A stretch of 64,000 nucleotides of DNA, taken from the NCBI GenBank assembly GCA_011947345.1, contig JAAVTG010000002.1:1-64000 (forward strand), given 5' to 3'. Shown here in pieces: positions 1-12,266 of this stretch (its first letter is position 1; the number at the start of each line of letters is the position of its first letter). Source of the stretch: Phytophthora quininea. Taxonomy: Eukaryota > Oomycota > Peronosporomycetes > Peronosporales > Peronosporaceae. The position numbers and the translations under genes are program-made. Under the pieces are notes generated by a model. It was not told the DNA's origin. It searched no databases and saw only the letters and a program-made list of their open reading frames with translations.

Positions 1-74
1 TTAGCTGTTGAATCGGCACTGTAGCATCGAGTTGTAAGACACGATGCATTCGACTCTTAAATACTTCGCCACTC

Positions 75-3000
75 TCAGTTATTAGTCTTCTTGTACGTGA
101 GCTCAGCTAGCGGAACAATTGACGGTCTGCCGTGAGCGCACTGAAAAGGAAGTTGGCAGGTCTTGAGTTCTTCGATCAATTCTTTGCATTGCCCAATGCT
201 CAGCCAGTCGCCGAACATGATAGCACTGCGGCATGCTCTCGAGTGAAGAAATCTCGTGATCACTGGCGGACGAATGTATAAGCGCGGGACGCACTCGTCG
301 GAGCTGGCCAGAAGCTGAATAAATTCGCGAAAGTCATCAGCATCTGCTATTCTCTTCTCTACTTTTGGCGTCGTATAAAGCAGCACGCGGTCTTGATCTG
401 ACTTGCGTTCATCGATTAACAATCCAATGGTGTCTGAAGACGTGCTCTCGAACTCAAACCCCCAACTTTCAATGAATTCTTTGCAAGCATTCAACGACTT
501 GCGCTCCATAGCGTTCACGCGTAATTGGAGGTGGGTTGTGCTCGTGAACCTCGACATTGCGCTGACAGCCATCAACTCCAAACATTCCAACTTCGAGTTT
601 CTCCAGTCGCACTCGTTCGTCTGCCGCATGCTGGTCGATACAAAAGAGAATGGTAGCTTCAGACGCTGCGGCTTGACGAGAATGAACTTTCGATCGACCT
701 GGCTGATCACGCGCAGGTTTGCTAGCATTTCCTTGCTGATTTTGATCTCTCGAAGACTGTTCAAGCCTTGGACGTTGTCGATACGAAGGGCTGCTGCTAA
801 ACTCTGGAATGAAGGTGGTTTGGAGCGCCTTGACGTTAGCTTTGCAACTTGGTGAGCTGTATCCACACCAAAGAAACAGGACTTTGTCTTCTCCACGGAT
901 ACACTGAATGTTAACTTGTCGCCATCATCTTCACTGCCAGACTCTAATTCGGCGTTCTCATCTTGATTGCTCTTGGAGACATGATCATTAGCACTAGGCA
1001 AACCGGTCAAAAGGTGTTCGCGACTCATACCACAGGCATGTATCCCAACACAAGAGTCTGGCTTGCTACTTAGCCATGGCATCTCAATTTCGGGCGTCTT
1101 CAACAGAATAAAAGTGCTAAGTATATACCTCAATCACAGGAAGAACAAACCACAAACCAAACAACTTACTGCACGAGCTTCTGACGGCATCGCCACCAAG
1201 GGTACTCTCCACGAAAGAAAATGTCGGACAGGATAGAGTCGTCTTTCTTGGTGCGTAGTTGATGAGAGTATTCTGCAACAGCATATTCGTAACAGTTCTC
1301 GCCGGAGATGAAGTAGTTTTTGATGTCAAATCGATGATCGTTCCTTTCTGCACTGCTGAATTCGCTTTCCAAGTTTCTGTCAAAAGAGTTAGGTCGCACT
1401 GTTAGGGCAAAGTCGAAAAGTCATTCGGCGACAAGCCTACCTCGAGCTAGCGTACATGCAGTCGTTAACGTGGCCGCACGCTTCACAAGTGCTACAGGAT
1501 GTGTGTTGCTGGATCTTTCAATAGCAACAAGCTTAGTATTGTCAACGAAAAGGATGACAAGCGCATTGCCACTTACCGGATAAAAGTTGTCGCCAAAAGT
1601 GCCGCCCCAACAGGTTTTTTCCACCAAATAATCAACTTCTTTGCTATCGTAGCCACCACATGAGCTTCCATCGTTGTCGGGGATAACGGCTGTAAATTCA
1701 TCGCCGCAATAGCTCATTTCGTCGTCAAGGGAACGTAATTAGACAAGATACTCGTATCAGATTGCAATATGCTTGCGGTCGTCGCAGCATATTGTGAAAA
1801 CCCCGGGATTGATTCTTCAGTTGAGTCATGCTCCAGGTTTTCTCGCACTGCGAGATTTGTCGCATCGTGGCTATATTTTTGAGCGGCGATCAGCCTGTAT
1901 GAATACAGTCGGTTCAAACAATACGGATTCAAACAATGGCGCACCAACGCTGCCGTACCTGTGCTTGATGTACTTCTTTCGCAGACAAGTGCTGGAGAAA
2001 ATTAAACAAAGTCAATAAAACTATATTCCCAACGTGATAGGAACTTTACCTGCACAAACTCCTGGAGGAACTGTTCAAATTGCTCAGGGTCTTTGAGGAG
2101 TGTACAGTGTTCTCTGTCGATATGTGAGTCATCGTATTGCTCCATTGAAGCTGCGACTTTCAAAACAAATATGGGGATTGCTACAACATACATTAGCGCT
2201 CATTAGCTTGACCAATTAAATTTCGATGCTGCAGTTGATCCGCACCTGACATGCTTTCGAGTGAAGCGCTGGTAATCACTTTGGAGCAGACTTGTTGACA
2301 CTCGAGAATCCATTCGTTATCAAGGAACGCAAACTGGTAGTACGTTTTCGCCTGTTGGATTCCCTGCACGTAGCCTTCGGATCCGACAGGGACGAAAGCA
2401 AAGTATCCTCGAATCGAGAACGGAAACAATTTCGACACGAAGTCAACATACTACAGAATCTGTCAGTTTTTCAGTTAGGACAACGAGAACCAACAACAAA
2501 AATACCTGGAGCTCGTTTCCGAGGGTCGGACCAAACCACTCCAGAAATCGTTCTCGACAGGTTTTGGCAGCAGCGATATTTACCGGTTGCAAACCTTCAT
2601 CTGGATAAATGGCACAGGATCTTACAGTTAGCTGGAGTAATAATGCGTTAATGCATTAACGAACCTTCAAACCGTACTGTAAACGACAAAGACGGCCAAA
2701 TCATCGACATTTGGACGCAGAAGCTCTGAATATTGTGTACGACGCGATCTCGCTGTCGCTTGTTGCAAAATAATTTCTTCGATCTAACGGGGAGTTTTGC
2801 AAAGAGATGGGATACTGCTACGGTGGTGCCTGCCGTCTCACGAATCTCTTTTGAGCGCGCGTTGAACACGACCGCTCCGTGCTGTTCAGAAACATAGAAT
2901 AGTTAGACTGTAGCTCTCGTCTACCGTACTCGATGCAGACAAACCTCAAACACTTTGCGGTAGGAAGTCCAATGTTCCGGAACGCGACTTTCGATCTCCA

Positions 3001-3660
3001 CCACTGACGCGAGTGAAGTGATCTCATAGAGAAAGGCTCCACGTTTGGCGTAAGTCTTTGGTCGACTGTGCCGATTGCCTTCCTGTGATGGAGACGATGA
3101 AGCTGCAGGAGCCAGCGCTCAGTAAGAATACGATGCATTTCCTAAACCATCATTGCTGGTTTGTATCTTACCGTGGCATTCACCGACGTAGTGATAGAGG
3201 CCGTTGGGATCAATTCCGTTCCCTAAGAAAGTGCCGCAGAAAGCTGTAAATCACCTACGCGAATAAGTCACTCCCGAACTGGAAGTTATGCTACCGTTGT
3301 CCACTATGGTAAACGATGCGCTTGCAGCGTTTACTGTCAGCGCTATCACTTTAGCGTTCGCATCGATGCTGTTGTAAACCGCTGTCATCACGAATTATTC
3401 GTTAGATTCTGACATCAATACAATTCAAACCGCACCAAACCTACCTTGTTGCACGGCGGATTCCAAGTCTGGCAATGCGTATGATGCAGTAAGCACATCA
3501 CTCGCTGCTGTCTCCAGCGTGTGCACTGCTGCCATTGCCTCTTCCGTCCCACTTGAGTCTAACGCAGCAAATTCCAAACTGAGCACGCCCACTGGGCGAT
3601 GCCTTTCTCAAATGTTCTCGCACCCGTCTTCAATCGATTGGTTGGATAAACGGTACGCAT
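75..3660 (-). CDS. MLH3: MLH3-like DNA mismatch repair protein (MutL family), multi-exon
   Basis: MutL homologue acting in mismatch repair and, in other eukaryotes, meiotic crossover formation. Seen on the minus strand in order: ATPase motif I (AVYNSIDANAK, about 3360-3450), motif II DNG-NGI across an intron (about 3210-3315), a segment SLASVVEIESR near 2990, AGTTVAVSHLFAKLPVRSKK near 2750-2850, the transducer segment (2190-2610), an unconserved linker (about 1130-2000) and the C-terminal domain. The last contains ISKEMLANLRVISQVDRKFI and, near the end, ACRSAIMFGD and LPFQCAHGRPSIVPL, which is typical of MLH3. About eight short GT-AG introns are visible. Oddities: the usual ATPase glutamate of motif I is Gln; GFRGEAL is not recognisable; the endonuclease motif DQHAADER (613-636) lies in another frame from its flanks. 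The start is unclear because a stop lies upstream in the first coding exon. Stop at 75. The family call is strong; exon limits are approximate. Confidence 0.8.
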
Positions 3661-3686
3661 TAACCGCCGCGGGCAGATCGATAGGT

Positions 3687-6600
3687 TTATGAAGTCCAAT
3701 CCAAGAGTACTGAAGGTTCCTCAGCTTCTTGCTCGCTAGCGAACCTTTGTTCCAACGGAAAGAGCAGCCGCCCAACCATTTCATGATACTCGCTTCGAAG
3801 CCGAAGTAGCAGTGTTCTCCACGGACTAAACCGAAAGTATTTTATGGGTTCGCGAATAAGCATCAGGAATGGCGTCAAGCTGCGGGAGCTAAACCGCCCA
3901 GTCAGGTCTCGCATTGTCGGCTCCAAATGCTTAAGAACTGCAACCATTATGTAGACCTGCGCACACCAAACATGAGTTAGTAGGACTGAGGGAAGTCAAA
4001 ACTGTAAACTTCCGTCTCACTTGAAACTCGGCTCCGTATAGTATGCCGAAATACGTGTAAGTGACGATGTTTTCCCAGTCAAAATAATTCCAGAAACTTT
4101 GACCATGCCAACGTTGCACAAGGTCTAGCAAAGAGCAACTACACTTCTCGAGAGCTTGTAATATCTGATCACACAAACAATAATTAGTTCAAAGCACGCA
4201 TCAAGTCTATAGTACGTTCTGAACAAACCTGGGGAGATTCGCGTTCCAAAATGGCTTCTACGGCCTCGACAATGGCAATGACTGACGGTAGTGAGACGTC
4301 ATTATGGTGACTGTAGTGGGCTGCAGCGCTTGGCCATAGATAGCCAGAGGAAGCACTCGTCATGCAAGTAGTCAACACATTTAAAATATCCGCATCCTCA
4401 TAGCTGGGATACAAGAGCATCAGAATAGTGACCGGAAAGCAATCCATAGAGGCCCTGCCGAATTTCTTGGTGATACTGTGCAGTAGCGTTGGCGACACTT
4501 CCAGTGAAAGCCTCTGTGCGTAGTTTTTATAAAACCGGTTCATCAATTTACGATCCGAGTCCGGTGGGAAAAATGAATTAAGCTTTGACTTTGAGTCGAT
4601 TGCCAAGCGCACTTTGGCAGTAGTTGGCTCCAACCGACTACGCTTACTGGTTACCAAACTGTAAATTAGTTTGGCAAATACTCCAGTGAATGCTGCAGCT
4701 GATTTTGTAAGCAGAACGTGATCCGATGCCTCTTTGGTTCACTCTCTAGCTCATTCACCAGCTCCCACGACGCCTGTGAAATCTGCACGAAATCCATCGG
4801 GACAGAGGGACCGGCCTGGATCCCTTCTTCAATAGCTAGTAATATTTTCTTCTGGAGAGTGAAAACAAATTCAGGAATGCGCATGGTTTTAGGTGTGTTC
4901 CCACTTTCACGACCATCCAGCTTTGAATTTCCGTCAAAGTCGTAAAGCTCACAACGAGGATGCTTTTCACTTGGGCCTCCAATGATTTCAAATTCGTAAC
5001 GTAGTTGGTTTTCCAGTAACGAACAGGGCCCAAGAGATTCGCTGTCATTGGATATCAAGTTCGAATTCTTGTTGTCTAGATGAAGAAAATTCACCTTAGA
5101 AAAGATACCACTGCAAGCTAGCATTGCCGGCACACTTGCTGATAAAGCAACAGCCAGTTGGAACCCTACGCAGCAAGTATCTTCTGCAGAAGATGAGCTC
5201 ATACATGTTTGATTGTGCTTCGATAGTGTCTCCAGTATAAACGAAATCAAGCGGCTGCGAGATCCATCAACAGAAGCCAGCGCTGCGGCCGCGTGTTGTG
5301 TTGATAGACAGCACTCCAGCAATTGCAACTGCCTCGTGAAATCGGACAGCTGTGTCGGGGACTCATCTAGCGGGCTGTTGATAGCGATCGTGAAGTCGCA
5401 ACTTTCTCGAAGCTTGGCAACGGCTTCAAACACTGTTTCCTGGACCCCTTCAAACATGAAAAATGCATTTGCAGTTGCCGGAAGAGCTAAACAGCTCAAA
5501 ACGTCACGATAATTGATTTTTGTCTGGTCATGCCATTGCATACGAACACAGTCAAGACACAACTCGGTAACTGCAGAGTCCTTCAATCCGCGTACTCCAG
5601 ATGACGAGTGCAATAAAGCAGCCGCAATATAGGAATTGAGAGAAGACAACGTCGATCCAGAGCAGATTTCGACAAGGTCGTCAACAACGCCAAACTGGAC
5701 ACCCAACTTGAAAATACGAATAGATCGCATCAAATCTGCAATGGATTGAACTAGCTTGACAGTTCTTGCCGAGGCTCTCGATATCACTTCAGTGTTAACC
5801 GTTCGCAGGAACGTTTTGCATACTTCGAGAAGAGTTTTAATCAAGTCCAAATTGTAAAGTTGTATCGTGACAGCACTGCTGGATAGAATCGTTTGTAAAA
5901 TCATCTCTCCATGGACGGCAACATCTGTGCTCGAATTCGATCCACGACGAATTCTTAGCGATACAGAGTCGTGTATCATGTGGCACACATCTGTAGGAGG
6001 CTTCAATTGCCGAAATGGAAACCAAGGAAATTCTGCTTCTGTATCTTTGGAAGACCATCGTGCCAATGGAACGCTCTTCCAGCAATTTTCAATAAGCTAG
6101 TCAACCATAAACGAAGTTTTGTCAGCTTACAATTGACTGGAGTGTAGCATACGTATTCATACCTGTAAAATGCAAGAAAATTCAAACTGGGTAGTATGTA
6201 GATATGTTGAAACACTCTTTAAGATGATCCGTGACCATTCCTCGTCGTTTGGGGTGCAGTCTGCATGGACTAGAACGGTCTGAATAACGCAGTAAGCTTC
6301 GAGTTAAAGCATCGCCACTATCAGGAAAGCAAAGAGCTGGGCATACCGAAAAACTTGTTAGGGTGAGAGCGTCAATAGCGCCCGCGCCAAGGCGATCATA
6401 TTCTGCTTCCAAATCTTCCAGGGTTTTGCTAAGCATGTTATCAAGTGGCCAGTTAGTTTGATAGTGTTCCTGGCCTAGTATGGTGCATCTCTTACCTCTT
6501 CACAGAATTGAGGCCGGCTAACATGGTAAAGTGCATCATTCTCTTCAGCAACAGACTGAAAGGATGGACTTATCCAGCCTGTACGTCGCTGTTTGATATA

Positions 6601-8120
6601 CGCATGCGCAGAAATTCGTCGCCAACGACTGACCACCTCTCGCCCTTCAGAGTACTCGCAGATGTAAGATAGGATACTCAGCACCTGTCCACAACGATCG
6701 ACACCTAATTAACGAGAAAACATAGAATTTTACCAAAGCAAACAAACTTACGCCTCGAAAAATGAGCTTTTCAGAGCTGCTACCCTTTTGCTCCGCCAAA
6801 GGACGAACACGAGAAAAATATTGCAGTAGATCCGACACAAAACCGGTTTCACTGATCGTGACAAAAGTTGGGTCAAGTTCGGCGAGTTGAGAAGCCACAG
6901 CTTGAGCCACTGCATCGAATCGTTCTCCACTAAGCTCAACACCATTAGTGGATTCATATGTCTGGCTTCCACTTCCGTTTCCGACTTGCTATACATTGTT
7001 AGGAACCAAAACGTTGAATATAAACACCGAGCGAGAGCTTCTGGCGAGAAATAAACCCAATGTCGAGTAACTCGACGAAGAGTGTAGAGCCAAACACGAA
7101 AGCAATCCAGAATAGCGATCGCGTTTGAGCTGTGCTTGTTTCTACGATGTTTTGTCGCTCCAGCTTCAAATCTCCGGCCTCGAAGCGCGTCATCATGAAA
7201 TCGAGAACTGCAGCGTACAACTCGAAAAACTGCGTCGCCTCATCCACTTGTTCAGCCAAGTCGCACACCACTTTCTTCGCTCGATCAGCGACATCGTTGT
7301 TACCAGTATCAAGAAAAAGATTGACAACTGCTGAGCATGCGGTGGGGAACACTGGGCCGGAGTGAATGATTTCCACGATAGGCATCTACACATTCCAAGA
7401 GAACCAGCTCATTAGCAAAAATAAAGTAAGAGAACGCGGCAATTTCGTTACCTGCACAAGCTCATCGAATCCAGCAGCGCGTTCCAGTAGATCCTCGCTC
7501 TGTATCCGGCGAATCGTCATGGGAAAATCCTCCAAGCACGGGAAGCTTCGAAACAACGTCAATATCCCCCCAAAAAAGTATCCACAGTTTACATTGCACG
7601 CACCTCATTGCAGACCGTGATATCTCGTTCAGATCGTCATCAAACGTGAGCATGCTGAACGAGCAGTTGTCACTCCCTTCTACTCCTCCAGATCTCCGCT
7701 CTTCATCTTCTGGTTGCATCACCCTTTCTGTTGTAATCTGTCCAGTTTCCCCACAACATCTCTAGAAAGTGCCTCGTGCGTCGGTCATTGCCTCCGTTCG
7801 CCATCTCAGCCAGCTCATGGACTTCCTTTTCCACGTCACTTTGAATTTGCTTCAACGTTTCTTCTAGCTCCACACTCTGTTTGGTCCTCATCGTGGATCT
7901 AGTAACAATCTCCGTGAGGTCTTCAATTCCTTCGTTGGCAGCTTCCTCCACAACTGCAAAAATCCTCTCGCCCACTCGCTTCTTGATCACATCTCTAATA
8001 AACTGCACAACTTTTAGCTGCCAGAACGACGGCTCCTGGCTCTGTAGACTGCGGACCGCCGTCTGGGAAAGATCGTTGGCTACAGCTGGATCCTCGGTGA
8101 CTCTTGGGAAGGCTCGGTAG
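3687..8120 (-). CDS. TBC1D32/BROMI-like protein (ARM-type body, C-terminal TBC domain)
   Basis: Large multi-exon gene. The bulk, including one long exon at 4666-6066, is leucine-rich helical sequence without low complexity, as in ARM-repeat proteins. The last two exons read as a TBC domain: FWNYFDWENIVTYTYFGILY (about 4030-4110), then after an intron VYIMVAVLKHLEPTMRDL (about 3900-3955) and FLMLIREPIKYFRF. A long helical body ending in a TBC domain, roughly 1,250 residues, matches the layout and length of TBC1D32 (Broad-minded), a ciliary protein; oomycete zoospores have flagella. An early exon encodes VQFIRDVIKKRVGERIFAVV near 7940-8000. The first exon is uncertain: the reading frame is open to about 8120 with no obvious ATG. 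The gene ends only about 30-100 bp before MLH3 in the same direction. The TBC call is fairly sure; orthology to BROMI is inference. Confidence 0.55.
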
Positions 8121-8339
8121 CAACGACCCGACCTCTCCGAAACCTCGGTGACCAGTCTGGGAGCTCAGCAATTCTTCGGGGACCTCGGCGGTGGGTTCAG
8201 CGAGGTCGCAGTTAGGAAACGGATCATATCTCACTGCATATTTGTGTGGAAAGTAGGAAAGATAGGATTTACATAAGCCCGAATGGGCACTACATATACA
8301 CAACAGAATTTCCCTCAAGCACAAGGGTCAAGTCCGGCA

Positions 8340-10370
8340 GTGGAATCGTCTTCGGTACGTTGCGTCTGGGTCCGCCCGTTTGAGCGGGTTATGTCTATCG
8401 GTGGGCACGTTTATCCGTGAGGACAGTGCTCACCCTCAGCCAAGCCAAGAGTTTGTGGCGAGGTTGAGTGTGTTGAGCGTGACGGCTGAATTGCCAGCGC
8501 TTGTGTTCGGGGCCGAGTGTCTCCCCGCTTCTCGAAAGGTCACCACAGGCTGAGACCTAGGTGGACTCGCAGTTAGCCTTAATTAGCTTTGGATCCTTCT
8601 ACTGTTGGGCCGGCGAGGTTTGATGCGCCAGTGATCTCGTGCTAATGGCATGAGTTCACTTGGTAAGTTTGCGTGGACGGATCGGAAGACCAGACTGGGA
8701 CGCTAGGGCTGAATCTGGGTCTTCCGATTTGAGCCCCAACTCTCGTTGACCTTCCTGGTTGACGTTTTGTTGTGAGTGGAGTCTATCCGTACTACCAACG
8801 AGTTTTCACGTGGAGTTCTATACCACATAGCGCATCGTGACATTCTTTGAGATGTAGTCACGGCCGCTCAGACCTTCGGCGTCCTTCCTTCGTTCAGGGA
8901 CGTGCGAATCTTTGAGAGTATTCTGTCTTGCTGCTAGAGGTCGCCATTGGGCGCATAACCCTGTTGCGATGCGAGACCAAGACCCTTGTGAGTTCGTGAA
9001 TGTATGAGACGATGGCGCTAGACGCGGACGTGCCGACAAGGCCCTTCAGACGCAGGCGAGGAGGCAACCGCGTGTTTGTCGCTGTTCCATTTCGACCTTC
9101 AGGACGCTTTAGCCCACTGCGTTGTCTTGTCCACTCCAGACTTTCTTGACAGTTTGGAATTTGAGTAAAGAGCACGCTGCCTCTTTTGTATAGTCGTGGT
9201 AGCAAAGTCAGCCTACCACTGCACACCGCTTTTAACGAGGACTTTCACCATGGTATCGACCTCACCAATCACCAGAACTGCGGTCAGGTGACGCCCGTCC
9301 AATCCTCTTCTCTTCAAGAAATACAACATCGCACCAATGCCACATGCTTTGTGCCGATGGCTTTCTTGGCGGAGTTGCCGAAAGCAAGGTGCCTCTTGTA
9401 TCTCGTTGCTTGTCAGGACACACTTGACGACTGGTGCTTGTACTTGTACCGCTCGCTTGTCCGGGGACAACCAAACCCATGAGAAGTAGCATCGAAATCA
9501 GTCGTCTATGTGAGATCGACGTACCAGCTGCCGAGGTGTTGATATTCGTCTGCAATGGTGCGCCAGGAGACGCTCTGCTTTATGTAGTGTGGCTCTTGGC
9601 CAAGCAAGACAATTGCGTCGTCGAAGTGGGCGCTGCAGAACTGCCACCCTTCGAATCTGGTACTACAGCGTTGGCTTATTGGTGGCGCAGACGCGGTATC
9701 AAACCACTGGTTTGCGTTCGTGGCGAACCAGTAGGGTGTCGAAGCCAGTTGACCGAGTTCCAGATGCTCGTGGAGCTATGTTCAAACCCCTCAAGATGAA
9801 CGCCGTTGCTAAGACTACACCACAACAAAAGTACCGTTTCCTCTGCTTCACCCTGTTCAAGTTGTCTTTTAGAGACTTGGTGACAACAGGCACACCGATT
9901 TGAGCAGTCCTACGTATCCTGGAGCACAAGCGCTTGCGTGGAGTCGACTTGCAGCAGGTCATTTGCTGAACAACGAGCATAGAGGTCATTGATGTCCAAG
10001 GTGTGAGAAGAGCGCGTCATCCCCAAACTCCTAGTCGTTAGACGACCGGGCACAGCGAAGCGGGTGTCGCGGAACACCACTGGTCGAGCCCAAGGAATGA
10101 TCAGCTCCGAGTCAGCTAGGCGTCGCGCTGAGCAGCAGCGGATTGATGTCATCTCAGCGGCAGCCTTTGCCTTGGCGGCAAGAAGGTTCTCGGCGACAAT
10201 TCTCGTGATGCCGTGACTGCACGCCCATATGGTGTTTACGTCCATTTTGAAGCAAAGAGCGTAAGCCTGTCCACACGTTGCCAGCGACAGCAATTCCACG
10301 CCATATAGCGACTTCGTCCGACGTTGCCAGTCGCGCCTCGACCGTGAGTTTATTCGGTGTTGATTCATAA
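8340..10370. other. Region without a confident gene; possible degraded element
   Basis: No reading frame here shows a recognisable domain. The best candidate is a 152-codon minus-strand frame at 9910-10368, unbroken, with Cys- and Ala-rich sequence I cannot assign. Frames at 8820-9555 (-) and 9434-9903 (+) overlap one another and contain nothing conserved. The patchwork of short open frames looks like an old element in decay, but I see no LTR, terminal repeat or catalytic motif to name it. Confidence 0.25.
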
Positions 10371-10426
10371 TTTCTTCTCCTGTCTTGCTACCCTCAATAC
10401 TTATTCAATGCACTTCAAACGCGCCG

Positions 10427-10949
10427 TCAACTGGCCGCCTCGTCCTGCTGTGTCTGCGTGTCCTGAAAGCCCATCAAATGGCCGTCCAGCATGGCAATAA
10501 AGCGCTCATACTCCTCCAGCTTCTGCTTGAATCCCGACATTTGATCTCGCAGCTCGTGCATCTCCTGCCGAACGGCCTTGTACTTCTCCTGGAGGTCCAC
10601 TAGCCGAGACTGCTCAAGCTCCGTCGTGTTCGGCTCCGTCTTCACATCAAGTTGTTGCTCCCTCATCAGCTTCGCGGCGACAAGCTGCTTGTACTCAAGC
10701 TCCAACTGCTGCGCTGTGGTCTGCAGCTCCAAAAGATTTCTCTATGGAATCAACGCCAAACGAAACCAACGTGTCGCCAGTCAGCTCCAACGAACACGCC
10801 AGCCACAATCACCCGTACGCACTTACCTTTTTCCGTTCGCGTGACTTGCGCTTGAGGTCTCGCTGTTTCCGACGCCGCTCCACTTCTGCATCATCCAGCT
10901 TCACTGCCGCTGCTGCGCCAGCGTCGTCCTTGAGCTGCTGGCTGGCCAT
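10427..10949 (-). CDS. Small bZIP transcription factor, two exons
   Basis: Predicted DNA-binding dimer, 145 residues. Exon 1 (10827-10949, 41 codons) starts at MASQQLKDD and carries the basic region RRRKQRDLKRKSRERKK. The intron 10742-10826 (GTAAGT...CATAG) joins it in phase to exon 2 (10427-10741), which opens with RNLLELQTTAQQLELEYKQL and continues as a long coiled coil rich in Glu, Gln and Leu. In the bZIP signature N-x7-R the asparagine position is Gln (Q-RDLKRKS-R). Such substitutions are known in oomycete bZIPs, so an altered DNA target is possible. No other domain is present. It is not obviously a member of the START-like family found further right. Exon phase and length fit exactly. 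Confidence 0.75.
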
Positions 10950-12266
10950 GCCGACTGTTCCGAGACAGGGAAAGTAGCAGAATGGCGGACTGCGTTACGC
11001 CGACGCCACCAGGTGCCAGCATGCGCAGATGCAGCCAAGTCAAAGTCGCGGAAGAAAAGGACGCTTTCTCCCCGAGCCCAGGCAAGCCGTTTCGCATGTG
11101 CAGCAAGCAACTTGCACCGTAGAGCCGAGCATTCGTTTACTGCCCGCAAGATGCTTTGCACGCAGGCATGCTGGATTCTCGCTGCTGTAACAGCGTCGAG
11201 ATTTAAAAAATACTCGCTGACAGAGACTGGTCTCCCGTTCAAGAGCTGCACAAAGGATTTGACAACCCTCTCGCAACAAATATCGCCGGTCTTGGTGCTT
11301 GGGCGGCTTGATGGTGTGTCTGCGTCAATTCCCTGCGACCTGGCATGTGCTCTGCACATCAATACGGCGCCAGACGCCCCTTGGGTATCGCCGATGCCAG
11401 GTCTGCGCAAGCCAGCCTTGAACCCGAAGCGCGACGCACGCGACGCTGTTTAGCGCACCAAGCCTCCGATTCAAATCTCGAGCACACCGAACGGGGCGCC
11501 GGCGGACAAGGGCGGCTCTTTCAGCCGCGTGTCTTTGAAAGTCGGCCGCGCTCTCACCGCCACAACCCAGCCGAAGCGCACAGCTGTTGCTCATGAACGG
11601 CTCCTCGCATCGGCCTCGTGCGGGCAAGAACCCCGAGCATCAACACGGTCGTGTCGTGTCGCTACTCGAGTCATTTTTCGATGGGCTTGCGGCGGCGGTG
11701 GTGGATACTGGTGTTGCGTTGACTTCCATCCCCATCGGAGGAACACTTTCCACAGCGACATGTAAACCACGTGATCGCCGTACCAAACGGCAGCTTTCCT
11801 ACGTTTTAGTCGATTCTGTCCACTTTGCGCTCGCAATGCAGACCGCAGTTCCTGAACCTATTCAGCAAGAGCGTGTGTAGGAACTTGCACCGAATGGTTG
11901 CAAACCAGTCCGGCGCAACCGACAGCAAACGTGAAACCGGACTGCTGCAACACCACCGGCTTCCCAACTCGCTCGCTCATCCGCTATTTTTGCCCCCACA
12001 CTCCTCGCTGCAATGGAGTCCATGTCGTTCTCCCACAAAAAAGCCTTTGTGCTGTGTGCAATACTAACCGAGGTACCAAATCACTTAGGTTTGCTCGCCA
12101 CCTTTGCACCACTACACGTTGACTCAGGGAACTGCGTTGGACACCGAACACATCGCCTTCCCCATTCTTGGCGTCGCACCGCAAAACCGTTCAATTCTGA
12201 CGCGTGAGCCGTATGCTATGTCGAAGCAGTAAAACCCGCTATGGCTGAATTCAATCCAAAACATCT
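10950..12266. other. Intergenic, no supported gene
   Basis: Several overlapping open frames of 60-170 codons exist on both strands (for example 11013-11453 + and 10901-11410 -), but none has a recognisable motif and they contradict each other. The stretch probably holds the bZIP promoter and the 3' end of the exchanger gene. Confidence 0.4.

Noticed and set aside
8340..9560. Possible Gypsy RNase H or gag remnant on the minus strand
   Set aside because: Some segments looked RNase H-like at first, but no catalytic Asp/Glu pattern or RT motif could be traced, so it was left as unassigned.
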